Under the pieces are notes generated by a model that was not told the origin of the DNA, did not search any database, and saw nothing but the letters and a program-made list of their open reading frames with translations. From Microbacterium sp. AG238 (GTDB taxonomy: Bacteria; Actinomycetota; Actinomycetes; Actinomycetales; Microbacteriaceae), in NCBI RefSeq assembly GCF_003610405.1, contig NZ_RAQC01000001.1, positions 1,488,001 to 1,552,000 on the forward strand: 64,000 bases of DNA. The letters run 5' to 3'. This document shows, piece after piece, positions 35,769 through 44,626 of the stretch; the stretch's first letter is position 1, and every line of letters begins with the position of its first letter. The position numbers and the translations under genes are program-made.

Positions 35769-36773
35769 TCAGGCGGTGGAGTCGCGGACGACGAGCTCGG
35801 GGCGGAAGCGCACGCGGCGCTCGTGCTCGCCGGCGGGGTCGTCGAGGCCGCGCAGCAGGAGGTCGACGGCGCGGTATCCGATCTCGTGCGCGGGCTGGCG
35901 TATCGAGCTGAGCGGCACGACGGTGGCCGACGCGAAGTCGATGTCGTCGTAGCCGATGAGCGCGACCTCGTCGGGCACCCGCAACTGGCCGAGCACCGAG
36001 AACGCCTGCAGCACCCCCACGGCGAGCAGGTCGTTGGCCGCGAACACGGCGTCGACGCGGTCGTCTCCGCGACGGTCTCGCAGCAGCTCTCCGGCGGCGC
36101 GCCCGTGCAGGACCGACAGGGCGGGCACCGCGATCTCTTCCAGCCGTGCACCGGCGACCTCGGCCACCGCTCGGCGCGCACCCTCGAGACGGTCGGCGAC
36201 CTGCCGGATCGACACCGGCCCGCGGACGAACGCGATACGCCGACGCCCGCGTGCCAGAAGGTGCGCCACGGCGAGGTAGCCGCCCTCGACGTCGTCGACC
36301 GACACCGAGGCGAACACGTCGTCGGGCACCTCGCGGTCGACGAGGACGACCGGGACGCCGGCCGCCTGCAGCCCGCGCAACCGCTCGAGATCGTCGCTCG
36401 CAGGAGTCACGAGCACGCCGTTGACGCGCTGCTCGCGGAAGAGGTCGAGATACGCCGATTCGCGCTCGGGCTTCTCGTCGCTCGTGCTCAGCAGCACCGC
36501 CATGCCGCTCTCGGCAGCGCGCTGCTCGGCGCCCCGGGCCACCTCGGCGAAGAACGGGTTGCCGATATCGAGCACCACGAGGCCGATCGAGCGGCTTCGC
36601 CCGGCCCGCAGCTGCCGCGCCGCGTCGTTGCGGACGAACCCGAGGTCGGCGATGGCCTGCTGCACGCGCGCGACCATCTCGGGCGACACGCGCGTCGGAT
36701 TGTTGAGGACGTTCGAGACGGTCCCCACCGACACGGATGCCGCGACCGCGACATCCCGCACGCTCACTGCCAT
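35769..36773 (-). CDS. LacI family regulator, probable L-rhamnose repressor
   Basis: The 334-residue protein has the LacI helix-turn-helix and hinge at about 3-60 (VSVRDVAVAASVSVGTVSNVLNNPTRVSPEMVARVQQAI) followed by the periplasmic-binding-protein-like sugar domain. It is divergent from rhaM, with two palindromes in between. Release by L-rhamnose or a derivative is the natural guess. An upstream GTG (36782) is possible, but ATG 36773 begins directly at the conserved DNA-binding region. Confidence 0.9.
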   Translation of the reverse strand: MAVSVRDVAVAASVSVGTVSNVLNNPTRVSPEMVARVQQAIADLGFVRNDAARQLRAGRSRSIGLVVLDIGNPFFAEVARGAEQRAAESGMAVLLSTSDEKPERESAYLDLFREQRVNGVLVTPASDDLERLRGLQAAGVPVVLVDREVPDDVFASVSVDDVEGGYLAVAHLLARGRRRIAFVRGPVSIRQVADRLEGARRAVAEVAGARLEEIAVPALSVLHGRAAGELLRDRRGDDRVDAVFAANDLLAVGVLQAFSVLGQLRVPDEVALIGYDDIDFASATVVPLSSIRQPAHEIGYRAVDLLLRGLDDPAGEHERRVRFRPELVVRDSTA

Positions 36774-36816
36774 GCACACCACCGTAGCGCGAGCGCGACA
36801 GCAACGGCAGGATATG

Positions 36817-36830
36817 GGTAAGCGCTTGCC
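36817..36830. promoter_or_regulatory. LacI operator 1 of the rhamnose operon
   Basis: GGTAAGCGCTTGCC is palindromic with one mismatched pair and an AAGCGCTT core, a typical LacI-family site with a central GC. It ends two bases before the -35 hexamer of the rhaM promoter and lies 44 bases upstream of the lacI start. Confidence 0.7.
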
Positions 36831-36832
36831 GT

Positions 36833-36861
36833 TTGTGCCCGCGCTCGCAAACCGCTACGCT
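36833..36861 (+). promoter_or_regulatory. Promoter of the rhamnose operon
   Basis: -35 TTGTGC (36833-36838) and -10 TACGCT (36856-36861) with a 17-base spacer. Predicted start near 36868, inside operator 2, which is the classical arrangement for repression. Confidence 0.55.
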
Positions 36862-36862
36862 C

Positions 36863-36876
36863 GTGAAACGATTCAC
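36863..36876. promoter_or_regulatory. LacI operator 2 of the rhamnose operon
   Basis: GTGAAACGATTCAC has perfect 5-base arms around a central CG with one mismatched pair. It covers the predicted transcription start. Operator centres are 46 bases apart, close to four and a half helical turns. Confidence 0.7.
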
Positions 36877-36898
36877 ACCAGCTCACCAAGGAGCCTCG

Positions 36899-37306
36899 AT
36901 GACGAGTGCATCTGCCCACCGGGTCTGCTTCTCGTTGCAGATCCGTCTGGACCTGCTCGATGAGTACATCTCCCGGCACACCCCCGTCTGGCCCGAGATG
37001 CTGGCGGAGATCGCCGCATCCGGCCGCCGCAACTACTCGCTGTTCCTCGGCGAGGGCGGCCGCCTGATCGGCTACTACGAAGTCGACGACGACGCCGCAG
37101 CCCAGGCGTACCTCGCCGCGTCGCCGATCGCGGCGCGCTGGGAAGCCGAGATGGCCCGCTTCTTCGTCGGCCTCGACGGGCGCCCCGACCAGGCGGCCAC
37201 CCCGCTGACCGAGATCTTCAATCTGCACGACCAACTCGCGGCGACCGGCACCGGCGCCGCCTCACCGACATCCACCCCCACCGACGAAAGCGACGACGCA
37301 TCGTGA
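36899..37306 (+). CDS. rhaM: L-rhamnose mutarotase
   Basis: The 135-residue RhaM family protein has the short ferredoxin-like fold: an R-x-x-LDEYISRHTPVWPEMLAEI region with the conserved histidine H27, SLFL, and an aromatic ARFFVGLDGRPD end. It speeds interconversion of alpha and beta rhamnose so the isomerase gets its preferred anomer. A 30-residue Thr/Pro/Ser-rich tail is extra. AAGGAG precedes the ATG. First gene of the rhamnose operon. Confidence 0.9.
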   Translation: MTSASAHRVCFSLQIRLDLLDEYISRHTPVWPEMLAEIAASGRRNYSLFLGEGGRLIGYYEVDDDAAAQAYLAASPIAARWEAEMARFFVGLDGRPDQAATPLTEIFNLHDQLAATGTGAASPTSTPTDESDDAS

Positions 37307-38469
37307 GCACCCTCTCCCCCGACCACCTCGCCCTGCTCGAGCGCCAGGGCATCGAGCTGCCCAGCTGGGCGTTCGGCAACTCCGGCACCCGGTTCCGGGT
37401 GTTCCCCACGGCCGGCACCCCGCGCGATCCGTTCGAGAAGATCGCGGATGCCGCCGAGGTCAACCGCGTCACCGGCCTCGCCCCCGCCGTCGCGCTGCAC
37501 ATCCCGTGGGACAAGGTCGACGACTTCGGCGCTCTCCGTCGGCACGCCGAAGACCTCGGCGTCGCCCTCGGCACGATCAACTCGAACACGTTCCAGGACG
37601 AGGACTACAAGTTCGGCGCGCTCACCCACGAAGACGACGCGATCCGCCGCAAGGCCATCGATCATCACCTCGAGTGCATCGACGTGATGGATGCCACGGG
37701 CTCGCGCGACCTGAAGATCTGGCTGGCCGAGGGGTCGAACTACCCCGGGCAGAACGACATGCGCGCACGCCAGGACCGCCTGGCCGACTCGCTGCAGAAG
37801 ATCTACGACCGCCTCACGGGCGAGCAGCGCCTCGTGCTGGAGTACAAGTTCTTCGAGCCGTCGTTCTACCACACCGACGTTCCCGACTGGGGGACCAGCT
37901 ACGTGCAGGTCGCGGCCCTCGGCGAGCGCGCGATGGTCTGCCTCGACACCGGGCATCACGCCCCGGGCACGAACATCGAGTTCATCGTCATGCAGCTGCT
38001 GCGCCTCGGCAAGCTCGGCTCGTTCGACTTCAACTCCCGCTTCTACGCCGACGACGACCTCATCGTGGGCGCGGCCGACCCGTTCCAGCTGTTCCGCATC
38101 CTCGTCGAGGTGCTGCGCGGCGGCGGCTTCGACAACCCCGACGTGGTCTTCATGCTCGACCAGTGCCACAACATCGAGGCGAAGATCCCCGGGCAGATCC
38201 GCTCGGTGCTCAACGTCCAGGAGATGACCGCCCGTGCGCTGCTCATCGACGCCGACGCCCTCGCCGCCGCCCGCACCGCGAACGACGTGCTCGGGGCGCA
38301 GGCGGTGTTCATGGACGCGTTCTACACCGACGTCCGCCCGGCCCTGGCCGAGTGGCGCGAGTCGCGGGGACTTCCCGCCGACCCGATGGCCGCGTACGCG
38401 GCATCCGGCTACCAGCAGAAGATCGAAGCCGACCGCGTCGGCGGCACCCAGGCGGGATGGGGCGCATGA
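37303..38469 (+). CDS. rhaI: L-rhamnose isomerase (Pseudomonas/Rhizobium type)
   Basis: The 388-residue TIM barrel of the Pseudomonas stutzeri-type isomerase family has metal-site residues in LVLEYKFFEPSFYHTD, VCLDTGHHAPG and GSFDFNSRFYADDDL. It converts L-rhamnose to L-rhamnulose with divalent metal. It is distinct from the RhaA family of E. coli. GTG start within a four-base overlap with rhaM, and a four-base overlap with the permease. Confidence 0.92.
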   Translation: MSTLSPDHLALLERQGIELPSWAFGNSGTRFRVFPTAGTPRDPFEKIADAAEVNRVTGLAPAVALHIPWDKVDDFGALRRHAEDLGVALGTINSNTFQDEDYKFGALTHEDDAIRRKAIDHHLECIDVMDATGSRDLKIWLAEGSNYPGQNDMRARQDRLADSLQKIYDRLTGEQRLVLEYKFFEPSFYHTDVPDWGTSYVQVAALGERAMVCLDTGHHAPGTNIEFIVMQLLRLGKLGSFDFNSRFYADDDLIVGAADPFQLFRILVEVLRGGGFDNPDVVFMLDQCHNIEAKIPGQIRSVLNVQEMTARALLIDADALAAARTANDVLGAQAVFMDAFYTDVRPALAEWRESRGLPADPMAAYAASGYQQKIEADRVGGTQAGWGA

Positions 38470-39782
38470 GCACCACCCGCACCCGCCGCCCGCTGAGCGC
38501 CTGGAAGGCGACCATCGCCGTCGCCATGTCGAACTACATCGAGGCCGGCGCCATCATCGCGCTCGCCACGAGCCTCACGCTGTGGCAGGAGGCGTTCGGC
38601 TTCGACGACGGCGTCGTCGGGATCGTCGCCGCCCTCTCGGCCAACGCCTTCGGTGCCGCGATCGGTGCCGCGATCGGCGGTCCCCTGTGCGACCGGCTCG
38701 GCCGCAAGTTCATCTACACCTACGACCTGATCGTGTTCATGCTCGGGGCCCTGGCCGTGACGTTCGCCCCGAACCTCGCGATCCTCCTCGTCGGCGTCAT
38801 CCTCATGGGCATCGCCGTCGGCGCGGGCGTTCCGGCGTCGTGGACCTACATCGCCGAGGAGGCTCCGAACGAGCACCGTGCCGCGCACGTGGGCACGGCC
38901 CAGCTCGCCTGGTCCATCGGCCCGGCGGTCGGATTCCTGCTCGCCGTGACCGTCGGCCCGCTCGGCCTGCTCGGCTCGCGCCTGATCTTCTTCCACCTGT
39001 TCGTCATCGCCGCCGTCACGTGGTGGGTCCGTCGCGGGCTCCCCGAGTCGCGCCGGTGGAAGAGCCAGCGCGAGGCCGCCCTCGTCGCGGGCGAGCGTCC
39101 GTCGTTCTTCTCCGGCATCATCGGCCTGCTCAAGGAGCCGAAGAACTGGGGCGCGCTCGCCTTCCTCATCGGCGTCTACGGTCTGTGGAACACCGTCGCC
39201 GGCCAGGCCGGCATCTTCCAGCCGCGGGTATACGACGCCGCGGGCCTCCACGATCCGATGCAGCAGAACCTGCTGCAGGTGCTCGTCTGGGGCCTCACGG
39301 CCGCGGCGACCTTCTTCGGCTTCATGCGCTTCGGCGACCGCGTGCGCCGCAAGTGGCTGTACCTCGCCGGCGCGGGGCTCGGCGTCGTCGCCTGGGCGGT
39401 GCTGATCTACGCCCCGCCCGGACTCTTCTCGCTGCTGTTCTTCGCCGTCGCGTGGGGCGTCTCCGCCGGTGTCGGAGCCCAGGCGTTCTACGGACTGTGG
39501 ACCGCCGAGCTGTTCGCCACCCGCTACCGCGCGAGCGCCCAGGGCATGCTCTTCATGCTCGCGCGCGTCATGGTCGGCCTCCTGAGCCTGGTCTTCCCCG
39601 TCCTGCTGTCGGGTCTCGGACTCGGCGGCCTGGGCGTGATCATCCTCGGTCTGCTCGTCGCGGCGCTGCTGATCGGGACCATCTGGGCTCCGAACACCGA
39701 GGGCAAGTCGCTCGAGGACATCGAGCTCGAGCGTTATGGCCGGCACGTCCCGACCCCGGCGGAAGAGTCGGTGTCGCGATGA
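38466..39782 (+). CDS. MFS sugar permease, probable L-rhamnose transporter
   Basis: The 438-residue, about 12-helix carrier of the sugar porter type has DRLGRKFIY after helix 2, LPESRRWK after helix 6 and NTEGKSLEDIE at the C-terminus, all sugar-porter hallmarks. It sits inside the rhamnose operon with four-base overlaps to both neighbours, so L-rhamnose is its likely cargo. This is separate from oligosaccharide uptake by the ABC systems. Confidence 0.88.
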   Translation: MSTTRTRRPLSAWKATIAVAMSNYIEAGAIIALATSLTLWQEAFGFDDGVVGIVAALSANAFGAAIGAAIGGPLCDRLGRKFIYTYDLIVFMLGALAVTFAPNLAILLVGVILMGIAVGAGVPASWTYIAEEAPNEHRAAHVGTAQLAWSIGPAVGFLLAVTVGPLGLLGSRLIFFHLFVIAAVTWWVRRGLPESRRWKSQREAALVAGERPSFFSGIIGLLKEPKNWGALAFLIGVYGLWNTVAGQAGIFQPRVYDAAGLHDPMQQNLLQVLVWGLTAAATFFGFMRFGDRVRRKWLYLAGAGLGVVAWAVLIYAPPGLFSLLFFAVAWGVSAGVGAQAFYGLWTAELFATRYRASAQGMLFMLARVMVGLLSLVFPVLLSGLGLGGLGVIILGLLVAALLIGTIWAPNTEGKSLEDIELERYGRHVPTPAEESVSR

Positions 39783-40639
39783 GCGCCCCGTCGGCCGCCG
39801 CGGCCGTGCCCACGTCCGAGGCGGACGGGCTCATCCGCCTCTACCGAGCCGCGGAACCCGATGGCACCGGCCTCGTGTGGATGCACGGGGGCGGCTTCGC
39901 GTTCGGCGACCTCGACATGCCGGAAGCGGATGCCGTCGCCCGCGGGCTCGCCGCCGCGGGGACGACCGTCCTCTCCGTCGACTACCGCCTCGCCCCCGTC
40001 CCCCCGACCTGGGACGGCGCCGACCAGCAGATCGAGGACCGCACCGGCAACCGCTACCCCGCGGCATCCGACGACGTCCTGCGCGCATGGGACTGGGCGA
40101 CCTCTCACGCGGATGAGCTCGGCGTCACGCGCCTCGCGGTCGGCGGCGCCAGTGCGGGGGCGAACCTCGCGACGGGTGCGACCCTGCGCCTGCTCGGGGC
40201 GGGCGGCATCCTTCCCCGCCTCGTCGTGCTGGCCTACCCCACCCTGCTCGCCGTCCAGCCCGCCCCCGGTCCGGCGCTGCGCGCGGCCCTCGCCGCCCAT
40301 CCCGAGCACGACCGGTTCGGCACCGACGTCGTCCGCGAGATGTACGAGAACTACCTCGGCGGCTCCGTGATCGGCGCGCCGATCGCCGCGGTGCCGGGCC
40401 TCGCGTCGGCCGCCGAGCTGCGCGGCTTCCCGCCCACACTCATGATCAACAGCGAGATCGATGAGCTGAGCGTCTCAGGCGACGTGTTCGCCGCGACGCT
40501 GCGGGCCGCGGGCGGCGACGTCGACGTCGTCGTCGAGCCGGGCACGGACCACGGCCACCTCAACCGGCCCGAGCATCCGGGATTCACAGCCTCGATGGCA
40601 CGCATCGTGCGGCGTTTCGCCGACCTCGCCGCATCCTGA
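39779..40639 (+). CDS. Alpha/beta hydrolase, HSL-like esterase
   Basis: The 286-residue hydrolase has HGGGF (36-40) forming the oxyanion hole, S125 in GGASAGAN, a carboxylate in EIDELS near 228 and a histidine in GTDHGHL near 262. This is the hormone-sensitive lipase group of short-chain esterases. Its fixed place in the rhamnose operon suggests removal of acetyl groups from rhamnose or rhamnosides, which is inference. No signal peptide. Confidence 0.87.
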   Translation: MSAPSAAAAVPTSEADGLIRLYRAAEPDGTGLVWMHGGGFAFGDLDMPEADAVARGLAAAGTTVLSVDYRLAPVPPTWDGADQQIEDRTGNRYPAASDDVLRAWDWATSHADELGVTRLAVGGASAGANLATGATLRLLGAGGILPRLVVLAYPTLLAVQPAPGPALRAALAAHPEHDRFGTDVVREMYENYLGGSVIGAPIAAVPGLASAAELRGFPPTLMINSEIDELSVSGDVFAATLRAAGGDVDVVVEPGTDHGHLNRPEHPGFTASMARIVRRFADLAAS

Positions 40640-40667
40640 CCTCCCCTCCCTACCCCGAAGGAAAACC

Positions 40668-42704
40668 ATGACCTCCGCCGCAGCAGCAGACCTCATCGCG
40701 CGCAGCAACCGCCTGGGATCCGACCCCAAGAACACCAACTACGCCGGCGGCAACACCTCCGCCAAGGGCACCGACATCGATCCGGTCACCGGTGAGCCCG
40801 TCGAGCTGCTGTGGGTCAAGGGGTCGGGCGGCGACCTCGGCACCCTGACCGAGTCAGGGCTCGCCGTGCTCCGCCTCGACCGGATGCGGGCGCTGGTGAA
40901 CGTCTACCCCGGCGTCGAGCGCGAGGACGAGATGGTCGCCGCGTTCGACTACTGCCTGCACGGCAAGGGCGGCGCCGCGCCCTCGATCGACACCGCGATG
41001 CACGGACTGGTGGATGCCGCGCACGTCGATCACCTGCACCCCGACGCGGGCATCGCGATCGCGACGGCCGCCGACGGCGAGACGCTGACCCCCGCGATCT
41101 TCGGCGAGAAGGTCGTGTGGGTGCCGTGGCGGCGCCCGGGCTTCCAGCTCGGCCTCGACATCGCCGAGATCAAGGCGCAGAACCCGCAGGCCATCGGATG
41201 CATCCTCGGCGGGCACGGCATCACGGCGTGGGGCGACACCTCGGATGAGGCCGAGGGCAACAGCCTGTGGATCATCGAGACCGCGCAGGCCTACATCGAC
41301 GAGCACGGCGCGGCCGAGCCCTTCGGCGGCGTGCGCGCCGGGTTCGAGGCGCTGCCCGAGACCGAGCGCCGCGCCCGCGCAGCCGCCCTCGCCCCCACGA
41401 TCCGCGGCATCGCCTCGACCGACAAGCCCATGGTCGGCCACTACACCGACGCCGACGTCGTGCTCGACTTCCTGGCATCCGAGAAGGCACCCGCTCTCGC
41501 TGCTCTGGGCACGAGCTGCCCCGACCACTTCCTACGCACGAAGGTCAAGCCCCTCATCCTCGACGTGCCGGCGACGGCGTCGGCCGAGGAGCAGATCGCC
41601 CGTCTGCACGAGCTGCACGCCGCGTACCGCGCCGACTACCAGGCGTACTACGACGCCCACGCCGATGCGGACTCGCCGGCGATCCGCGGCGCCGACCCGC
41701 TCATCGTGCTGGTCCCGGGCGTGGGCATGTTCTCGTACGGCGCGAACAAGCAGACCGCGCGGGTCGCGGGTGAGTTCTACGTCAACGCGATCAACGTCAT
41801 GCGCGGCGCCGAGGCCCTCTCGACCTACGCGCCGATCTCGGACGCCGAGAAGTTCCGCATCGAGTACTGGGCCCTCGAAGAGGCGAAGCTCCAGCGGATG
41901 CCCAAGCCCAAGACTCACCAGGGGCGCATCGCGTTCGTCACGGGAGCGGCATCCGGCATCGGCAAGGCCATCGCCACCCGGCTCGCGGCCGAGGGCGCGT
42001 GCGTCGTCGTCGCCGACCTCGACCTCGAGAAGGCGCAGGCCGCAGCCGCGGAGCTCGGCGGCACCGACGTCGCGATCGGCGTCGCCGCCAACGTCGCCGA
42101 CGCCGACGGCGTGCAGGCCGCGATCGACGCGACGCTGCTCGCGTTCGGGGGCATCGACCTCGTCGTCAACAACGCCGGGCTGTCGCTGTCGAAGCCGCTG
42201 CTGGAGACCACCGAGAAGGACTGGGACCTGCAGCACGACGTCATGGCGAAGGGCTCGTTCCTCGTGTCCAAGGCTGCGGCCAAGGCGCTCATCGAGCAGA
42301 GAATGGGCGGTGACGTCATCTACATCTCCTCGAAGAACTCCGTCTTCGCCGGGCCCAACAACATCGCGTACTCGGCGACGAAGGCCGACCAGGCCCACCA
42401 GGTGCGGCTGCTCGCAGTCGAGCTCGGCGAGCACGGCGTGCGGGTCAACGGCATCAACCCCGACGGCGTCGTGCGCGGCTCGGGCATCTTCGCCGCCGGC
42501 TGGGGCGCCAACCGCGCCGCGACCTATGGCGTCAAGGAAGAGGACCTCGGCCAGTTCTACGCCAACCGCACGATCCTCAAGCGCGAGGTCGTGCCCGAGA
42601 ACGTCGCCGACGCCGTCTACGTCCTCACCGGCCCCGAGCTCTCACGCACGACGGGCCTGCACATCCCCGTCGACTCCGGCGTCGCCGCCGCCTTCCTCCG
42701 ATGA
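40668..42704 (+). CDS. rhaD: Bifunctional rhamnulose-1-phosphate aldolase / lactaldehyde dehydrogenase
   Basis: The 678-residue fusion has a class II aldolase/adducin domain at about 1-400, with zinc-site histidines in DAAHVDHLHPDAGIAIATA, and a short-chain dehydrogenase domain at about 420-678, with TGAASGIGK and the YSATK active-site pair. The first half splits L-rhamnulose 1-phosphate to dihydroxyacetone phosphate and L-lactaldehyde; the second oxidises lactaldehyde to lactate, or reduces it. The same fusion is known from Bacillus and rhizobia. GAAGGA lies before the ATG, 28 bases after the esterase stop. Confidence 0.93.
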   Translation: MTSAAAADLIARSNRLGSDPKNTNYAGGNTSAKGTDIDPVTGEPVELLWVKGSGGDLGTLTESGLAVLRLDRMRALVNVYPGVEREDEMVAAFDYCLHGKGGAAPSIDTAMHGLVDAAHVDHLHPDAGIAIATAADGETLTPAIFGEKVVWVPWRRPGFQLGLDIAEIKAQNPQAIGCILGGHGITAWGDTSDEAEGNSLWIIETAQAYIDEHGAAEPFGGVRAGFEALPETERRARAAALAPTIRGIASTDKPMVGHYTDADVVLDFLASEKAPALAALGTSCPDHFLRTKVKPLILDVPATASAEEQIARLHELHAAYRADYQAYYDAHADADSPAIRGADPLIVLVPGVGMFSYGANKQTARVAGEFYVNAINVMRGAEALSTYAPISDAEKFRIEYWALEEAKLQRMPKPKTHQGRIAFVTGAASGIGKAIATRLAAEGACVVVADLDLEKAQAAAAELGGTDVAIGVAANVADADGVQAAIDATLLAFGGIDLVVNNAGLSLSKPLLETTEKDWDLQHDVMAKGSFLVSKAAAKALIEQRMGGDVIYISSKNSVFAGPNNIAYSATKADQAHQVRLLAVELGEHGVRVNGINPDGVVRGSGIFAAGWGANRAATYGVKEEDLGQFYANRTILKREVVPENVADAVYVLTGPELSRTTGLHIPVDSGVAAAFLR

Positions 42705-42714
42705 ACGCCGGCAC

Positions 42715-42794
42715 CCGAGTGCATGGCTTCGCGCCGAGTGCACGGCACCCCCACGCGCCGATCTCGTGCGCTCGGCACGCGGCCGTGCATTCGG
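42715..42794. repeat. Repeat cluster between rhaD and rhaB
   Basis: CCGAGTGCATGGC (42715-42727) is repeated as CCGAGTGCACGGC (42734-42746) and appears inverted as GCCGTGCATTCGG (42782-42794). The second and third form a stem around a GC-rich 35-base loop. It fills the only sizeable gap of the rhamnose operon and may set the rhaB level or act as a processing site. Confidence 0.6.
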
Positions 42795-42810
42795 CAGAGA
42801 GGTGCCGCGC

Positions 42811-44229
42811 ATGAGCGCACCAGGGAATGTGGTGGCTGTTGACCTCGGGGCCACCAGTGGGCGGGTCATCGTCGGGCACGTGGGGGCCGACACCCTCGAA
42901 ACGGAGACGGTAGCGCGGTTCGCCAACGAACCGGTGCACGCCGGCGATGGCCTGCACTGGAACCTCGTGGGCATGTACGGCTCGGTGCTGGGAGGGCTGC
43001 GCGACGCGTTCCGCACGACCCCCGGCATCGCCTCGATCGGCGTCGACTCGTGGGCCGTCGACTACGGGCTGCTGCGCGGCGGACGCCTGCTGGGCGAACC
43101 GTTCCACTACCGCGACGAGCGCACCTCGCGCGGGGTCGAGAGCGTGCACGCACGGTTCCCGCACGCGGAGCTCTTCGAGCGCAACGGCCTGCAGTTCCTG
43201 CCGTTCAACACTCTGTACCAGCTCGCCGCCGAGGACCCCGAGCTGCTCGCCTTCGCCGACACCGCGCTGCTCGTGCCCGATCTCGTCGGATACTGGCTCA
43301 CCGGCGTCGCCCGCGCCGAGCAGACCAACGCCTCGACGACCGGGTTGTTGCGGGTGCTCCAGGCCTCATGGGACGGCGCCCTCGTCTCGGCGCTCGGCAT
43401 CCCCCGCGGCATCCTCCCCCCGCTCATCGCACCGGGCGATCGGCTGGGACCGCTGCGTACCGACGTCGCCGCGTCGATCGGGGCGCCGACCGGCACGCCC
43501 GTGACTGCCGTCGGCTCGCACGACACCGCCTCGGCCGTCGTCGCCGTGCCGATGCAGCCGGATGCCGCGGCCTACATCTCGTGCGGCACGTGGGGCCTCG
43601 TGGGTGTGGAGGTCGACCACCTCGTACTCACCCGCGCCGCGCTCGAGGCGAACTTCACGAACGAGGGCGGGGTCGACGGGCGCGTGCGCCTGCTGCACAA
43701 CGTCATGGGGCTGTGGATCCTGAGCGAGGCCGTGCGGCAGTGGGAGCGTCGCGAAGGCCACCGCATCGATCTGCCGACGCTCCTGGACGCCGCTCGTGAG
43801 GCCGACGGCGTCGTCTTCGACGTCAACGACCCGCGGTTCCTCGCGCCCGGCGACATGACCTCGCGCATCGACGCCTGGTGCGCCGAGCACGATCTCGCGG
43901 CGCCGCGGACCCGCGCGGAGTACACCCGGTCGATCGTCGAGTCGCTCGCGCAAGCGTTCGCCGATGCCGTCGCCGATGCCGCGCGCCTCGGCCGCGTCGA
44001 CGTACGCACGATCCACATCGTCGGGGGCGGCGCGCTCAACGAGCTGCTGTGCCAGCGCACGGCTGACCGCGCCGGCATGCCGGTGCTCGCCGGCCCCGTC
44101 GAGGCGACGGCGCTCGGCAATGTGCTGGTGCAGGCCCGGGCCGCCGGTTTCGTGGCAGGCTCGCTCGAGGCGCTCCGCGATCTCGTCGCCCGCACGCACG
44201 AGCCGCGCCGCTACGAGCCCCGCGCGTAG
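42811..44229 (+). CDS. rhaB: Rhamnulokinase
   Basis: The 472-residue FGGY kinase has phosphate-1 loop VDLGATSGRV (10-19), VDSWAVDYGLL near 85, the ribulokinase-type VGSHDTASAVVAVP near 235, and the adenosine region IVGGGALNELLCQ near 410. It phosphorylates L-rhamnulose at C1. Last gene of the rhamnose operon. AGAGGTG lies upstream of the ATG. Confidence 0.93.
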   Translation: MSAPGNVVAVDLGATSGRVIVGHVGADTLETETVARFANEPVHAGDGLHWNLVGMYGSVLGGLRDAFRTTPGIASIGVDSWAVDYGLLRGGRLLGEPFHYRDERTSRGVESVHARFPHAELFERNGLQFLPFNTLYQLAAEDPELLAFADTALLVPDLVGYWLTGVARAEQTNASTTGLLRVLQASWDGALVSALGIPRGILPPLIAPGDRLGPLRTDVAASIGAPTGTPVTAVGSHDTASAVVAVPMQPDAAAYISCGTWGLVGVEVDHLVLTRAALEANFTNEGGVDGRVRLLHNVMGLWILSEAVRQWERREGHRIDLPTLLDAAREADGVVFDVNDPRFLAPGDMTSRIDAWCAEHDLAAPRTRAEYTRSIVESLAQAFADAVADAARLGRVDVRTIHIVGGGALNELLCQRTADRAGMPVLAGPVEATALGNVLVQARAAGFVAGSLEALRDLVARTHEPRRYEPRA

Positions 44230-44263
44230 CCCGTCCCAGGACGTCAGTCCCACCGCCGGCTGG

Positions 44264-44350
44264 CGATACATTCGTCGGGCCTGCGGTGCTGGAGCACCCT
44301 CGAACGGCTGGCGGGACCACACCAGCCACAGCAGTCCGACGACTGTATCG
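44264..44350. repeat. 87-bp palindromic intergenic element, copy 1
   Basis: CGATACATTCGTCGG at the left mirrors CCGACGACTGTATCG at the right with one mismatch; GGTGCTGG and CCAGCCACAGC continue the arms. It begins 34 bases after the rhaB stop and probably ends the operon transcript. Confidence 0.8.
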
Positions 44351-44416
44351 GCACCCCGGCCGAATCCGGTGTCAAGGGGTGCCGCGGGCGGAGCCGGCGA
44401 GCGTAACGTCGCGGCC

Positions 44417-44614
44417 ATGAGCAGCCACGACAGCGCGATCCCGTCCGAAGAGCCCACCGGCGACCGTCACCTCGACGACCCCAGCTCCGAGCAGTCGATC
44501 ACCGACGATGCACCCCGCGGCGGCGATGAGACCACCGAGCAGGAGCTCACGGCCGACAACGCAGCCGAGGAGGACATGCTGAAGACCCTCGACCCGGGTG
44601 ACCCGCCCGCCTGA
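44417..44614 (+). CDS. Small acidic hypothetical protein
   Basis: A 65-residue, very acidic, Asp/Glu/Ser/Thr-rich and probably disordered protein with no cysteine, ending MLKTLDPGDPPA. I do not recognise a named family. A perfect terminator directly after the stop and normal third-position GC support a real gene. It lies alone between the rhamnose operon and the DHA2 exporter. Confidence 0.65.
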   Translation: MSSHDSAIPSEEPTGDRHLDDPSSEQSITDDAPRGGDETTEQELTADNAAEEDMLKTLDPGDPPA

Positions 44615-44626
44615 TCCGCATCCATG

